A DNA stretch of 64,000 nt, from NCBI GenBank assembly GCA_013399305.1, contig VXAI01000049.1:774482-838481 (forward strand), read 5' to 3'. This document shows, one piece after another, positions 1-12,379 of this stretch (the first letter of the stretch is position 1; each line of letters starts with the position of its first letter). The position numbers and the translations under genes are program-made. The notes under the pieces were generated by a model. The model searched no databases. It saw only the letters and a program-made list of their open reading frames with translations, and was not told where the DNA came from. Source of the DNA: Rostratula benghalensis. Its lineage: Eukaryota; Chordata; Aves; Charadriiformes; Rostratulidae.

Positions 1-1485
1 TTTGCACTCAATAACCCAAGTAGAGACCCATTTCCTAAGGCTATACTTAAATCTTTTTAGGAGGAAAAACAAAAGAACTAAAAATTGAGGAATTTCTTAG
101 TTGGTGTATCTCTGGACATACCGGTTCTACTTAGAAATGCTGTGGTGGGGTCCGAAGTATTAGTCAAACAACAGTACTGTATGATCTTGAGAGAGTCACT
201 AAATATACACAGCATATAATTTGAAGATAATCTTCCATCAGGTTTTATTGAGTTTAGTGTTGAGCCTATAAAAGTGGCAGTAATTAAAGCACTTCTAATA
301 GTTTTAGCTGACTAAGGCGTATCCATTCAGTGGTTTAATTTTCATCCCCCTAGTGCAGAAAACTATTCCCACCCTATTTTTACAGAGGATATGTCACTGC
401 AACTTACTTTGTGTAGCTCCTTTTAAATTTTTTTTAACCTGCCTACCGCTGCAATAAGGTGACATTCAAATTTGTCGTGTTGTCCCAAAAATATTTTAGC
501 ATTCACCGTCTTCACCTTTCCGCAGAAAGATGTTACTTCCAGAGACCTACACTTCCAAACTAAAAGCATGAACAGCCTTGCATGGTCAATCATCTACAGA
601 GCTGCTGCAAAGACATTTTTGAATAATCATATCACAAAGGCCATGCAGTTATGCAGATGACACAAGTATCAGGAATGGAAAACCTAGACTCACAGGGTTT
701 TTACAAGTTCAATAACCTTCATCCTGCCATCAAATTCTCTCTGAAATGCTTCTACACCTACAGTGCTCTCTTGAGCACTCTGTAAAATCTTAAAAAAAAA
801 AAGAATAAAAATCCAATAACTTACAAGCTACAGTACGTAGAAGCAATCTCTGTAAACCCAGCAGTCAATCCAAACACACCACGTGGGCTTTAATGTACAG
901 CCAAGGTATCAGACATCACTGCACGTGCTGCAAGCAGAGTGCTTATACCCATCTTATTAATGTTAAGGCTTCTATTCAACAAGGCTGCTCTACAAAAACT
1001 ACATATAGTTTTGAAAGGCCAGCTAAGTTCCTATAAGAAACTGCATCAATCCAGGAAGAAACCCTACTGTTGTATATACATCTCATTGTAACATCCAGGT
1101 TAGGAACCCAGATGGAAACATTAAACAAATAATGATTTTTGTATTTCTAAATTTTACATTATATAAAATTTCTGTTAACGAGGCTTGACCTTGAAAGTAG
1201 CTTCCCATAATATTTTCACCTAGCCTTTAACCAGGCAGGCTCTTGTTCCAAGCAGGAGGTGTAATTTCCATGCAGTCTAATATTTACCAACTGAATGGTT
1301 CTGAAACCAGAGCTGAAGAAATCCTAAAGATGGTGGACACATCCCACTATGCCCACAGTGAGTAGGCTCTGGCAGCACAAAGCCATGAAAATCCCTGAAG
1401 TGTTATATTCACCTTCCATTTTTAAAAACTCCCCAGAGATAGGGAACAATCACTGAACACCAGAATGATCGAACACAGCTAATCA
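1..1485. other. Unique AT-rich non-coding sequence
   Basis: I read both strands and saw no open frame with a recognisable domain; the only frame of note (472-660, 62 codons) looks like chance. There is a short A run near 792-802. No known repeat was recognised here. The stretch may belong to an intron or intergenic DNA; the sequence does not say which. Confidence 0.6.
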
Positions 1486-1955
1486 GAACCTCATGAGGTT
1501 CAGCAAGAGCAAGTGCAAGGTTCTGCACCTGGGCCACATCCTCACTCTCCATACAGACTGGGGGATGAGGTGTTAGAAAGCAGCCCTGAGGAAAGGGACT
1601 TGGGGGTGCTGATGGATGAGAAGCTGGACACAAGCAGGCAGTGTGCACGTGCAGCCCAGAAGGCCAATCCCATCCTGGGCTGCATCAAAAGAAGTGTTGC
1701 CAGCAGATCCAGAGAGGTGATTCTGGCACTCTGCTGTGATGAGACCTCTCCTGGAGTCCTGTGAGCAGGTCTGGAGCCCTCAGTAGAGGAAGGACATGGA
1801 CCTGATGGAGCAAGGCCAGAGGAGGGCTGTGAGGATGATCAGGGGGTTGGAGCACCTTGGCTCCGAGGACAGGCTGAGGGAGCTGGGGTTGTTCAGCCTG
1901 GAGCAGAGGAGGCTCTGGGGAGACCTCAGAGCAGCCTTCCAGGGAAAGGCAGGGA
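1486..1955 (+). mobile_element. CR1 LINE fragment lacking its 3' end
   Basis: This is a decayed, 5'-truncated copy of the avian non-LTR retrotransposon CR1. The open frame at 1513-1764 encodes the C-terminal part of the ORF2 protein downstream of the reverse transcriptase domain, seen as the run [12 protein letters not shown] followed by [17 protein letters not shown] second frame at 1796-2068 continues it with RRAVRMIRGLEHL and RLRELGLFSLEQRRL, so a frameshift and a stop separate the two halves. Homology stops soon after the AGCAGCCTTCCAG motif near 1940; the usual 3' untranslated region and octamer tail are missing. That is unusual for CR1, which normally loses its 5' end, so a later deletion probably removed the 3' part. 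The copy is not mobile. Confidence 0.92.
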
Positions 1956-3199
1956 AGTGTCTAAGTGCTATCTCCTCTTACAAGTACGAGGGGAAGGTGG
2001 TTTCTTACAGCTGGCAGTGCTACCACAAGAATATCCTAATCTCTAGCAAGTACAGCATGGCGTTTTAATGATCAGCCCTAGTCTGTGTAGAGTGGCCCTC
2101 AAAGCAGTTTTCTTGAAATTCTATATTATAATACTTACTACACCTACTGCAATAATATAAAACAGGTCCTAAAAGTCACCTTTTGGTTTTATATATTATT
2201 GAAAAATCTTATATGCAAAATTTGAACGTCACTTGGCCGTGGAGTTCATATAGCTGTGCCTTTCCTTTATCAGATTTTGATGATTGCAGTCTTTCTGACG
2301 ACCCTTGGATCTCACTTACGAATTCAACATCTGACTTAGGCTATTTGTGACCCTTTAGGAAAGGACATTAACCTTACTGAAAACAAACCCAATTGTTTTA
2401 TATTATGTGTGGCTCTTGGTTTAAAAGCCCTCGAGCAAGCAAGAAAGGAATATCTCAGCTGTACTTACTGTTTTCTGCATTATTCTAAGACCCATAACTA
2501 TGTGTAACAAAACTTGGATATATTGGGTTAAATTACAAGCTATTGGGTGGGCAACTTTATCTTCCTTGTCCTGTAATTGCCGGATTTAGCTGTGAGGACT
2601 TCACAGCTTAGCAGAAAAGAACATCTTTCCAATTGGCTCCATGTACTTTTAGGCAGCTCCAGCAGCCAACTGGCTTGTTCATCTCAAGTTGTCGATCAGG
2701 AATTGCCAAAACAAGCCCAAGGCTCCTAAAACATCTCAGACTATACCTCAGTGTACTTGTAGGCTGTACCTTCCTATAAACTTCAAGAGTTTAAAAAAAC
2801 AATATGAGATTCCAGTCCATCAGCTACTTGTCATGCATTCCTCATACTAAGTAGAATTTGATGTTGAAGAAGGGTGGTTACAGAAGAAAAGGAAAATTAA
2901 GCGTTAAGAAAATATTTACTTCCATTTGTTTATTAGAGGAAAGAGATGGTGCTTAGGAGTCACAGATTACAGCTTTCCTGTGGTAATTTTTATCACATCT
3001 TAAAATGTCAAATGTAAGGTTATTTTATGACATTTTCTTTAGTAACTTCAAAATATTAATTTACCAAGAACTTAGTAACCTTGAAATATGTCTAGTGTAG
3101 TAAAGAGTACAGATTACCATAATGTTATCAAAATCCTCATTGTGGTTACAAAAAAAAGCCAATCCTCAATGACATCTTTGTTTCAGGTGGCTTTTTTTT
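1956..3199. other. Unique AT-rich non-coding sequence
   Basis: No gene, RNA gene or known repeat was recognised. Reading frames are short and interrupted on both strands. The first hundred bases may include degraded DNA from the lost 3' part of the preceding CR1, but I could not align it by eye. Confidence 0.5.
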
Positions 3200-3313
3200 T
3201 TTTAATGGAGGCTTTGTGTGGGGTTCCCTGTGGTTTGTGGAGACCTTCCATTCCCCTGGTTACCTGGGTGTCTGAGTGGGCATGCTCAACAGGGCACGGG
3301 AAGAAGCAGAGTA

Positions 3314-3330
3314 GGTGCTCACCGAGCACC
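3314..3330. repeat. Perfect short inverted repeat (7-bp stem, 3-nt loop)
   Basis: The sequence GGTGCTCACCGAGCACC forms a seven-base-pair stem with loop ACC. It is one of two hairpin-forming sites within 65 bases in a GC-richer segment. Function unknown. Confidence 0.85.
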
Positions 3331-3358
3331 CTAAGTCGATGAAGACTCTCAAAGGCCT

Positions 3359-3374
3359 TGGGAGAGCTCTCCCA
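3359..3374. repeat. Perfect 16-bp palindrome
   Basis: TGGGAGAGCTCTCCCA equals its own reverse complement. Beyond a T/G mismatch on each side the symmetry continues with CC on the left and GG on the right (3356-3377). A SacI-type GAGCTC core lies at the centre. Function unknown; it could be part of an unidentified repeat. Confidence 0.9.
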
Positions 3375-3515
3375 GGGGGTTCTAATCAAACTCAAGACTC
3401 AACCCAACCTGAGATGAGGTTAGAACAAAGGGGAGGTCTGTCAAAATTTTAGGTAGATTGGGAACGCTCTGTGGCACCTCCAGTGTTGAAACAGCAGTTG
3501 TGAAAGGTCTTTAAG

Positions 3516-4141
3516 ACAACTTTGGTTGTGGCCAAGAAAGCCAACAGCATCCTGGCTTGTATGAGAAATGGTGTGACCAGCAGAAGTAGGGAGGTGATTG
3601 TCCTCCTGTGCTCAGCACTGGTGAGGCCACCCCTTGAGTCTTGTGTCCAGTTCTGGGCACCTCAAAAGCAGAGAGATCTGGAGGGGCTGGAGCCAGTGCA
3701 GAGGAGGGCAACAGAACTGGGGAAGGGCCTGGAGAATAAATCTGATGGAGAGCGATGGAAGGAGTTGGGACTGTAGAGTCAGAGGAAGAGGAGGTTGAGG
3801 GGAGACCTCATCCCTCTCTACAACTTCTTGAAAGGACACTGTAGAGAGGTTGGTGCTGGTCTCTTCTCACAGGGAATTAGCCATAGAACAAGGGGGAACA
3901 AGCTGCACCAGGGTAGGTTTAGGCTGGAGATGAGGAAAGAATTCTTCCCAGGAGGAGTGGTCAGACCCTGGAATGGGCTGCCCATGGAGGGGGTTGAGTC
4001 CCCATCCCTGAGTGTGTTTCAGAGTGGTTGAGATGTGGTGTTGGGGGATGTGGTGTAGGGGAGAACTTTGTGGAGTGGGGCTGATGGTTGGACTCCATGA
4101 TCCCAAGGGGCTTTTCCAACCTGAATGATTCTATGATTCTA
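3516..4141 (+). mobile_element. CR1 LINE, 5'-truncated, intact 3' end (group A)
   Basis: This CR1 copy covers the C-terminal ORF2 region and the whole 3' end. Open frames at 3522-3776 and 3795-4031 show the family motifs [31 protein letters not shown] and [19 protein letters not shown] near 3775 and a frame change separate them. The 3' part contains the non-coding end leading to GATGGTTGGACTCCATGAT and TTTTCCAACCT, and the copy closes with ATTCTATGATTCTA. It shares its 3' end with the copies at 39546-39900 and 44183-44447, which defines group A here. It is the fullest group A copy in the window and serves as the reference for deletions in the others. No target-site duplication was found, as is common for CR1. 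Confidence 0.96.
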
Positions 4142-4923
4142 AATCTATACCAAGGTCTATCTGTACTTATTTACAGTTCAGAAGTTTCAGTAGCTTTCTG
4201 TGCCTTTTGTGCTTTTTGTTGACAGCAGCGTGGTGGTGAATGTTATAAAACCTTTTGATAATGTCTTTTTTTAGGACGACTTAAACAAAACTAAGGAGTC
4301 TCTCGGGCACGGTCTGTAAAGCTACCGCAGTCTCAGTTCAACTGTTTCTGCCACCAGTTTATGAGCTTGGTCCGTGGTCGCTGTGGTGGTACCACACTGA
4401 CCTCTCCTCAGCCCATCTGGTACCCTTTTCAAATGACTGTTGCTGCTAACAATGCCCCGGTTCAAGCTGATGCCGGAGTGCAATTTAGTCATTGTTCACC
4501 AATGATTAATCAAGAAGAGATTTCATAATGAAGTCGGCATTAAAATGTATGGGCATGTGGCAAATCAGATTGAATGGCAATATCTCAGGATATATAGCAT
4601 CGCATTGTTAGGTGTCTTTTGTGGTTTTCACTCTCCTGGGGACCTGAGGATAGACTGTGGTGTGCTGAAAGTCCTGTTTATTTTACATTTTAAATGATTA
4701 GTGGAAGATTAAACTTTCATGCTAACTGAAAAAATATAATGAAAATGCTAAATTCTGGGCTGCCTATCTAAATATTATTAGCTCTTACATGATGTATTTG
4801 CTTCTTTTGTTCTTGCTGACTCACAGTCCATAACCTTTCCTTTGTTAACACGTTTCAATCCCCTGTTCAGTATCACCAGACAAAAAAGCATTGTGATGTA
4901 GTAGTGGAGGGAAGGAGAAGACA
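4142..4923. other. Unique sequence with a regulatory-looking stretch
   Basis: No gene is visible. Within it, 4430-4580 has a mixed-composition, motif-rich look described separately. The remainder is ordinary AT-rich DNA. Confidence 0.5.
4430..4580. promoter_or_regulatory. Possible conserved non-coding element
   Basis: This stretch contains a SOX-like CATTGTTC at 4490-4497 and, six bases on, a perfect 10-bp palindrome TGATTAATCA at 4503-4512 of homeodomain-dimer type. It is free of homopolymers and recognised repeats and carries two CpG sites. Such clustering is typical of vertebrate enhancers, but each motif is short and common. Conservation has not been tested, so this is inference. Confidence 0.25.
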
Positions 4924-5105
4924 TAGCCTAAAAAGAAAAAATAATGGAGGAGAACTATTTTTAGATGTTTTCATTAAACACACCACAATTAAGAATAGTC
5001 ACTAATAGCCTAAGAAGAGAAAGTGATGGAGAAGAACTGTATTTTTAGATACTTTCATTAAATATAAACACAAGAATAGTCAGTAGCTGAAGAGGAGGTG
5101 AGTTA
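4924..5105. repeat. Diverged 82-bp tandem duplication
   Basis: Copy 1 runs 4924-5005 and copy 2 runs 5006-5083. Both begin TAGCCTAA and share AATGGAGGAGAACT/GATGGAGAAGAACT, ATTTTTAGAT, TTTCATTAAA and AAGAATAGTCA. A partial third copy starts at 5084 (TAGCTGAAGAGG). The copies differ by scattered substitutions and by a few short gaps, so the duplication is old. It overlaps no open frame of interest. Confidence 0.85.
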
Positions 5106-7347
5106 TATTAAAAAGGGCTTTAATTTTTGAATTGTATAAAGGAAGTTACAGCTAAAAGTAGTTTTCTTCAGGTCAAAGTGTGCCTTGTAGCTCGTAGGTG
5201 ATGCTGTGCTGCACTAAGGACCAGGGTCAAGCCCATTTAGCCTCAATCACCACGTAAACCTGAAAATTCCAGGGTGGAGGAAGGAAATGAACTAGACTTG
5301 TGGGTGCATGGAGTTTGTGCACATCCTTGCCTTCTTCCATCCCAGGTGGTTAAAGTATCTCTCGGGCCGGTCTCGTGCAAAATTGTGTAACAGGACCATT
5401 GCTCGAGCAAAGGGTGATGTGATTTCCAAAGCACTGGGCTACCCAATAAACAACAGCAAGCTGGTGTTTCTAAGAGAATTCCCATTTTTAATCTCCAAAA
5501 AGCAAATGATTCATGGTCACCTGTGTCTGATAATTCCGCCAAAGGATTCACAGAGGGCACTGCAGTCTGAATTTAAGTTAGCAATATGTCTTATTCCGAG
5601 AAATCTTTTTCATGAAACCCTTCACAACAGGCTTGGTTGTGGGGTATGAGATTCCCCATCTTCTTTAATATGCAGCAAAACCCAGCATGTTTTATTCAAC
5701 GAGTCAGATCAGTGAGTGTATTCAGACTGTAAATTTGTACATTATGTACAGATAAAAAAACCACACAATGCCAAGAAACTGGCAAAGAAATTTCCAGTTG
5801 GATTTTTTTTGTTTGGGTTTATAAAAATAACTGTGGTGCATCAATTACTCCCCATTGCCATGGATACAAGTGATACTTTATTATATAACTGTACAGCTGT
5901 GCTCTGTTCTAATATGAAAAACAGACTTTTTTTTTCATCTTTCTATTTCATAGTTACTGAACTGAGATAATAACATCTCCTTTTACTTATGGATGTATTC
6001 AATTTCTTTACCGTTCTCTAAAGTATTATTGATTAGGATTTCATTAAGGCATTTATAATAAAATCTCTAGTAAATGCTTCTGTTCTACTACAAGGACGCC
6101 ATGGATGAAGGTCATTCTAATATATACTGCACCTGCACCAAAGGTATATACCAGAAGAGTGCTGTTAAGGTTAAAAAAGTCAAGTATTTAAAATCACAAG
6201 ATATCCAAATTCAGGCTGTGTTGTTTGTATATGTTATGATGCAGTCTTCTATCAGATGAGTGTGTGTCCTGTACCTTATTTTTTGTCTCTAACAGACAAT
6301 AATTATGACCAAAAAATGTTATACTGATATACTCCTGACAAAATACAATTCTGATTGGCTTTTCTGTAGAAATGGAAGTCTTTATGCCCATGATTAAATG
6401 TTTCCTCACAACAGCCCTGGATAGTAATATTCCCATTTTACCTGGTGTTTTTAAGATGTGACTGTTCATGCCTCATCTCTCCCTTTCTCCTGTGATAGGT
6501 GTCAGCTGTGGTAGAGTATGTACTGGCTATTACCCTTTTGGCTATGTCAGTTATGAAGTTCCAGTGGTACTGACACAATTAGACTGCTAAAGCAAATAAT
6601 ATCTCATTGTACAGGCATTTTTGCATTAATTCTAGAAAATTAGAAATAAGTAGGAACACTTTTAATCCTTTTTGTGTAACAGATAGAAAAGTGCTTTTCT
6701 CATTTGTATATTTGATAATGTCCTAAAGAAAGTAATACTGGACAGTAATAACACCTGTGAGAATGCAGAGATCCTCACATATGCAAATTTATGCTTATGG
6801 TTGACCTAGCAGAGGGGAGACCCCCCAAAGTTTGGGGAATAAGGCCAAGATGGCAAACAGAACTTAAGGAGCTGTGCCTGCCTATAGTTTGGGGGAAAGT
6901 GCTGACACGAAAGGACATTCACGTGTTTATTACCAACATCAGTAGTCTCATGTTTGACACGTTTTTCTGTATGTTGTCTTTTACATATTAGTATAGAAGG
7001 TGTGTATGTGGAAAGATATTTTCCTAATTACGCAGAAAGGTAATTTCATAGTAGTAGAAAAGGCAAAAAGGGTCGGTCTTCATGGCCACACGGTGCTCAT
7101 ATGCCAAAAAAGTAAACGTTCTAACATACTACAATTAATTTAAACATTTGGGCAATTCTCCATTTTAGGAAAATGAGAGAAACATACTCTCAGTTCCCGT
7201 TAAGGTGAGGCTCTGGATTGCAGACCCAACCTATTTGGGTTGCATAAGAACAGATCACAGAAAAGCATACAAATATACGCAGTCCTTCATATCTGTAGAT
7301 CAATGTATGAAATTGGTTATCTCAGTATGGCTATCAGCTCTTCATGG
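5106..7347. other. Unique AT-rich non-coding sequence
   Basis: The longest frames (5308-5649 plus, 113 codons; 5243-5560 minus, 105 codons) lie over each other on opposite strands. They show no domain, signal peptide or codon pattern of a gene, and I judge them chance. No RNA gene or recognised repeat. Confidence 0.55.
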
Positions 7348-7567
7348 ATAGAATCACAGAATGGTTAGAGTTGGAAGGGACCTTAAAGATCACCCAGTTC
7401 CAACCCCCTGCCCTGGGCAGGGACACCTCCCACCAGACCAGGTTGCTCCAAGCCCCATCCAGCCTGGCCTTGAATCCCTCCAGGGATGGGGCAGCCACAG
7501 CTTCTCTGGGCAACCTGGGCCAGGCCTCACCACCCTCACCCCAAAGAATTTATTCCTAATATCTAAC
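7348..7567 (-). mobile_element. CR1 LINE 3' fragment, minus strand (group C)
   Basis: This is the only CR1 in the window on the minus strand. Read on that strand it starts with the sequence before GGTGAGGCCTGGCCCAGG, passes GGCTGCCCCATCCCTGGAGG and GGTTGGAACTGGGTGATC, then CCTTCCAACTCTAACC, and ends ATTCTGTGATTCTAT at 7348. The ORF2 C-terminus is reduced to its last residues. The sequence is closely similar to the final 220 bases of the copy at 53046-53562, so these two form group C. The good match suggests a younger age than the other groups. Plus-strand frames at 7344-7559 and 7361-7774 are antisense shadows. Confidence 0.96.
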
Positions 7568-10500
7568 ACAGAGTTACGTTGTAAATTTTGTTGGCTTGAA
7601 TGGTTTATTGACTTCTGTAGGCACCTCTTCCCTTTCCTGAGTGGCACTGCCACAAATGACATTGTGAAAGAAATGGAACTGTTGGAGACCTGGTTTAAAA
7701 CTTCTACTTATGCCTCTTCCCAAGCACTAGAGGTTCTCTGGCAGAGTGATATCTGTATATGTGTGCACATGTAGGTACTCACACACAAACACACATATGT
7801 TTATATATGTGCTGTGACTGCAGTAGTACATTAATGTATTTTTGGTTTAGGGCAGTAAAGGTGTTGCTGTAAGTTGCACTGAGGTGTTAAATCAGCTCCA
7901 CCCCAGAAAAGGCCTAAAACTTTGGAGTGTTTTTAGCTCTTCCTTTAAGCATTGGTAGAAAAATATTGGGATGTTTCAATCTTAGGAGGGTATTTTCCTG
8001 TAACATTGTACTGTCGGGTAGAGACAAGTCGGGCTGTACAAGGCCTTACACAAGCTAAAGTTTAGAGCAGACTTTACCTGGAGGACATTATAGCCAAGAA
8101 TTTATATTGGAAGAATAATGGATGTTTTTGTTTCTTTTTTAGTTATGACAAGTCGTAGGGCTGGTTAGAATCTTCTTGGCTGTTAATTTATCTCCTCATA
8201 CGTCATCAGACATAATTACAAATCCCCTATGGCTTTATGTTAATGTGCCTGCATTGCAGCAGGGGTCAGCCAGAGGCTTTAATTGGCAGGATCTTGTTTT
8301 CAGTTGTTAATCCTCTTCCCTACACTGCCAGGGCTTGTAGGGAGGTGTCTGGAGTGAGCACTTTGCCCCAGGTCGTGCTGATGAGCATTGCTGCAGTCCC
8401 ATTACTCCTTGTGGTGATTCCGGAGACCTTCTCTTGATACCACCGTGAGCGAGGGGTTGCGCTGCAGTAGGAAAATTCTTGTTCCCTTTTTTCCCCCTCA
8501 TTTAAATCTGTCTCACCTGTTGTGTACCTGATTTAGGACCTGCTCTTCCTTGCAAGTGCCTGGTTCACTCAATTACAGCTTAACTAAAGGTAAACTTCAA
8601 CGTTGCTGAGATCCTTTAGGTTTCATGATTTCCTTACAGTGAAGGTGACTAATGACAGCTGAAGACTGATTACCCCAATGCGGTTCAAGGGACAAAAGCC
8701 ATGAAGAATTGTTCTTCCAGTGTCCCATTATTAGAAACAAACAAAAGCAAGGGTTCAGTTGAAGCCACGTTTGAAGGCACATGTACTGGATCTGCAGTGT
8801 ATAGCACTTTGCTGCAATTAGAAACCAGCATGATCTCTTCAATTAGCCTTGGGCTAATTCTTTCCTCTCCAATTTAGATCATATATCAGTACCCGTAGTT
8901 CATGTTGTACTCGTAAGTAATGTACATCAAATCTATTTCACTATTTCATTTTTCCCTCCTAATGCCCATTTGACACACTATTTAAAATGAGCTTCATTTT
9001 ACTCAAAATAATTATTTGTACATTAATTGTGCACTCGTCTTTACTCCAGCGCTCCGTTCTCTGGTGATGTGGAATACAAGTCTGTATATTACCCACTTCC
9101 AATTCTGGTACATACTAAACAGAGCCATTATGAATCCTGTTTATAATGGTGCTATTAAAAATGATGTGCTGTCAAGAATATCTTATAATGATGGCAGAGA
9201 ATGTGTGTTTTCAAAGATATTTAATGACTATATGGTTTTAAAACTGCAATGGAATACTTTTAATGGATTCCAATATAATAAATCAATCATATCTTGCTTG
9301 ACTTAGTTACATTATATCCATGCTAACTGTGTTTTATGAAAAACTGCAGTTAGCTCTGGAATATTTTCTCCTCTCCCAGCTTTTGGCCATTGTTCAGGTT
9401 TAGATTTTATATAAGTATTTATCTGAAAGATCGTTTTCTGGCCGGTGTTTCTACCACCAGATTTGTTACACGGTTAAATAGGTACAACACGAGGCACTTA
9501 CATGGTGCAATTTTAATTCCAGAGTGATAACATTAGAAAACCTACAAGCTCTCTTACAAGGAGAACTTAAGGTATTGCTGCTGGGTTGCAATAGTGCCGG
9601 TGGAACACACGAGGAAGGGGAGTCTGTGCCCACTGCTCTGGCTGGCAGAGGCAACGGTGGCTCCAGAAGAGAATCTGGAGAGGGGCAAACCTGGGTGGGC
9701 CACTGACTGTGGAATTTAGAAGTGCTGAAGACAAGATAGCCAGGACTGCTGTTCCATCCCAAAGGTACTTCTGGGCACTTTCTGGCCTAATCGATTACTT
9801 TTGATGTTTCCATAATGAGACAGAGTATGACAGAAGGTTTTTTTTCTCTTGCCAACTTCTTCCAGCCATTGACAGCTGAAAGAGAGAGTGGCCATCAGAC
9901 AATGGGACATTTGATAAAATATTATCAATTTTGTTATCAGAGTGACTAGTGCAATGCTTAGTTTTCCAAATCTCACATTAGAATTATTTTTTTATGTCAA
10001 TAATGTCTGTTCTATGGCAATCTGGCTCGAAACTTTCAACAGCGCTGGGATTCTGCTTCCATTTGGTGTGACATTGTACATCCTATGGATTTGGATTGGT
10101 TCTTTTTAATTTTTTTGGTGGTCTCCTGACACAGAACCCCCATTCATATTGTGTGCAGAGAATTTAGGAGTCTATTGGAAATTATATTGAAATGTGTTAT
10201 CTCTCTGTTGGCTTTACACATTTTTTTACTGAGGGAAAAAATGCAAGGGTTGTTTGTGGGTTGGTTGGTTTTTTTTAACTAAAGTATCTCAGCACTTGAC
10301 TGATGCAAATTAATTTTTGTAGGGAGGAAAAGGTATCAGTGCCTTTCATTAGTGGTAGATGAAGTTAAACCAGCTTGTGAATAGGGTAGACCTAAGACTA
10401 AGATGCTAATTTCTAATTTTGTTTCAGTCACATTATGTTATTTTCAATGTCAATGAAAATATAATACAACATAAATATAATTTACCATTTTTTGGTGATG

Positions 10501-12379
10501 TTTTGCAAAAAAACAGGTGAATGAGAGGACACCTAAACTGTGTGTTTACGCACAAGATCCGATTCTTAGATTTAGGTACAGAAAAAATGAGCTATTGGAA
10601 GAAAACCCACTGCAGCTCTATCTCCTCTAGCCAGGCCTGGTATTTTCATCGTCACTGGGGCTAATTTAGGGGAAGGAGGATGAAGTAATTAAACTTCCCA
10701 TATCTATTCCACCAACACTAGCATGGGGAGAATTATTTGAGAAATGAGTTGGAGAATGATATGGGCTTCTTATCAACAGCTGTATGCTTCATGATGCGTT
10801 GATAGAAAAAAAAAAAAAACAACACCTTTCTCAGATATGTCATGAGTTGGAAGTAGTATATGTTTATGATATTCCACAGGTCAGTTCTGTTACACAAAAT
10901 TCTGTGCCATCAGGGTATATTTTTGTTAGTGATAGCGAGAGTATTTTCTTTTCCCAGATGTGCTCAAACTGCTGCCATAATGTTCTTATACGTTGTTCAG
11001 ATAGGGCTACTTTCTTCCTCACAGCAAAAAGCATAGAGAGCCTGAAGGATCTGGTATGAAAATAGAGAACCTTAAACCCAGTCTGAATATTCAGTGCTTT
11101 AAAATGAAGAATGCTAAATTGTTATTACTGGTGGCCCCTGTTGTCTAAGTTTCTGAAATATTTAATTCAGAAAACATTTAACCAGACTTTTCTCTGAAAA
11201 GTTCTTTTCTCATTCTCCAACCGAATCAGTGACTTGAATATTAGAGTATGGTTATGTTCTAGAAGAAAAGAAAACAGCTTTTATAGAACCACAAGCTTTT
11301 ATAACTTCAGAATTTTCTTGTGGTGTTGTGCTGTGGTTTGGTCTTGTGTTTTGGGGGGGTTTTCTTGTTTTTGTTTTTTTTAAAGGAGAACTTTCGGAAC
11401 TCCCTCAAAGTGAAGCTTTTTTGTTTTCTGTACTGTTAGCTCTATAAATTTTCAAGGTATACCAGAGTAGGTGTGATTTAGCTCAGGGGACCTGCCTGAA
11501 GTAATTCTTCAGTGTTTTTGGTAGGACAATCCACTGAAGAGAAAATTTGTTAAAACTTACTGGCAAGAGCATGATTTGGCCATGGAGCTGAATAGGGAAG
11601 ATAAAGATTAAGCAATGTGTGCATATTCCCCATTTAATTAAAAGCAAAATAATGCATTTCTAAGTTTATTTTCATTTTTTTTTTGAAGGATACCAAGTCT
11701 CCATCTGAACTGAAGGATGATTTTTAAGTCATAATCTTTACTTTCTACTTTGCAGTAATTTATCCTGCTGAAAAACTAAAGCTTAAGAGATTTTGAGGAA
11801 GTAAAGAATACTTTATTGGTGTACATTTCTGTTCTAGGATCGATGTAGTTCTGTTGGGAATTTAGAGGGAAGTTGAGGAAAGGAGATGCATCTGTCTATT
11901 ATTATGGCCCTTCTTTCTGTCCACAACTTCTGAGGTGTGGATATATTTGTGCCCATTTCCTTGAGGTTACTGTATTGTCGCTTCTCCCAGAACAATTAAT
12001 CGTGTAATTGCTCTCAAACTCTCATTTGGAGTGAAGTGAGTTTATCAGAGACACATTAGTCTCATTTTTGACTGAACCAGAGTTAGGGATGAATATGTGA
12101 ATTAATATTCTGGACCAGCTAAGAGGGTAGGAACCTTTTAAATTGGAACAGTATGTGTGAACAGCTGCAGGTATTTATCACTTGATTGTCATCTATTTTT
12201 TTCCATTTACGGAATGAGACACAGGTTGTTGACTGGAGTATAATCTACATGATTTCACTGCAGAAGTTGTGTTATGATTATACATGTCCCAGTAATGCAC
12301 TGTAGTTAATGACAGTCGTGCACTCTGACCCATAGGGTTTTTTCTTGCTTTGTCTGAAAAAAAATCTAATTACGAAAAC
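7568..12379. other. Unique AT-rich non-coding sequence
   Basis: No gene or known repeat was recognised. An AC/TA-rich patch (7780-7812) and a G/T-rich patch (about 11326-11385) are low-complexity. The stretch 8590-8880 is free of low-complexity DNA and contains paired AATTAG/CTAATT homeobox-like cores near 8840-8860, so it could be conserved. The frame at 9016-9306 (96 codons) has no recognisable domain. Confidence 0.5.

Larger units (their letters stand above)
3200..3515. other. GC-richer segment with two palindromes, origin unknown
   Basis: This segment is clearly richer in G and C than its surroundings and directly precedes a CR1 copy, yet does not read as CR1. It holds a hairpin at 3314-3330 (GGTGCTC, loop ACC, GAGCACC) and a perfect 16-bp palindrome at 3359-3374 (TGGGAGAGCTCTCCCA). 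It may be part of an unrecognised repeat, for example an old retroviral piece, or the 5' end of a diverged CR1. Overlapping open frames on both strands (3088-3342 plus, 3183-3395 minus) have no recognisable domain. Confidence 0.4.

Noticed and set aside
5243..5649. Pair of frames above 100 codons on opposite strands
   Set aside because: Mutual overlap and no domain; chance is sufficient.
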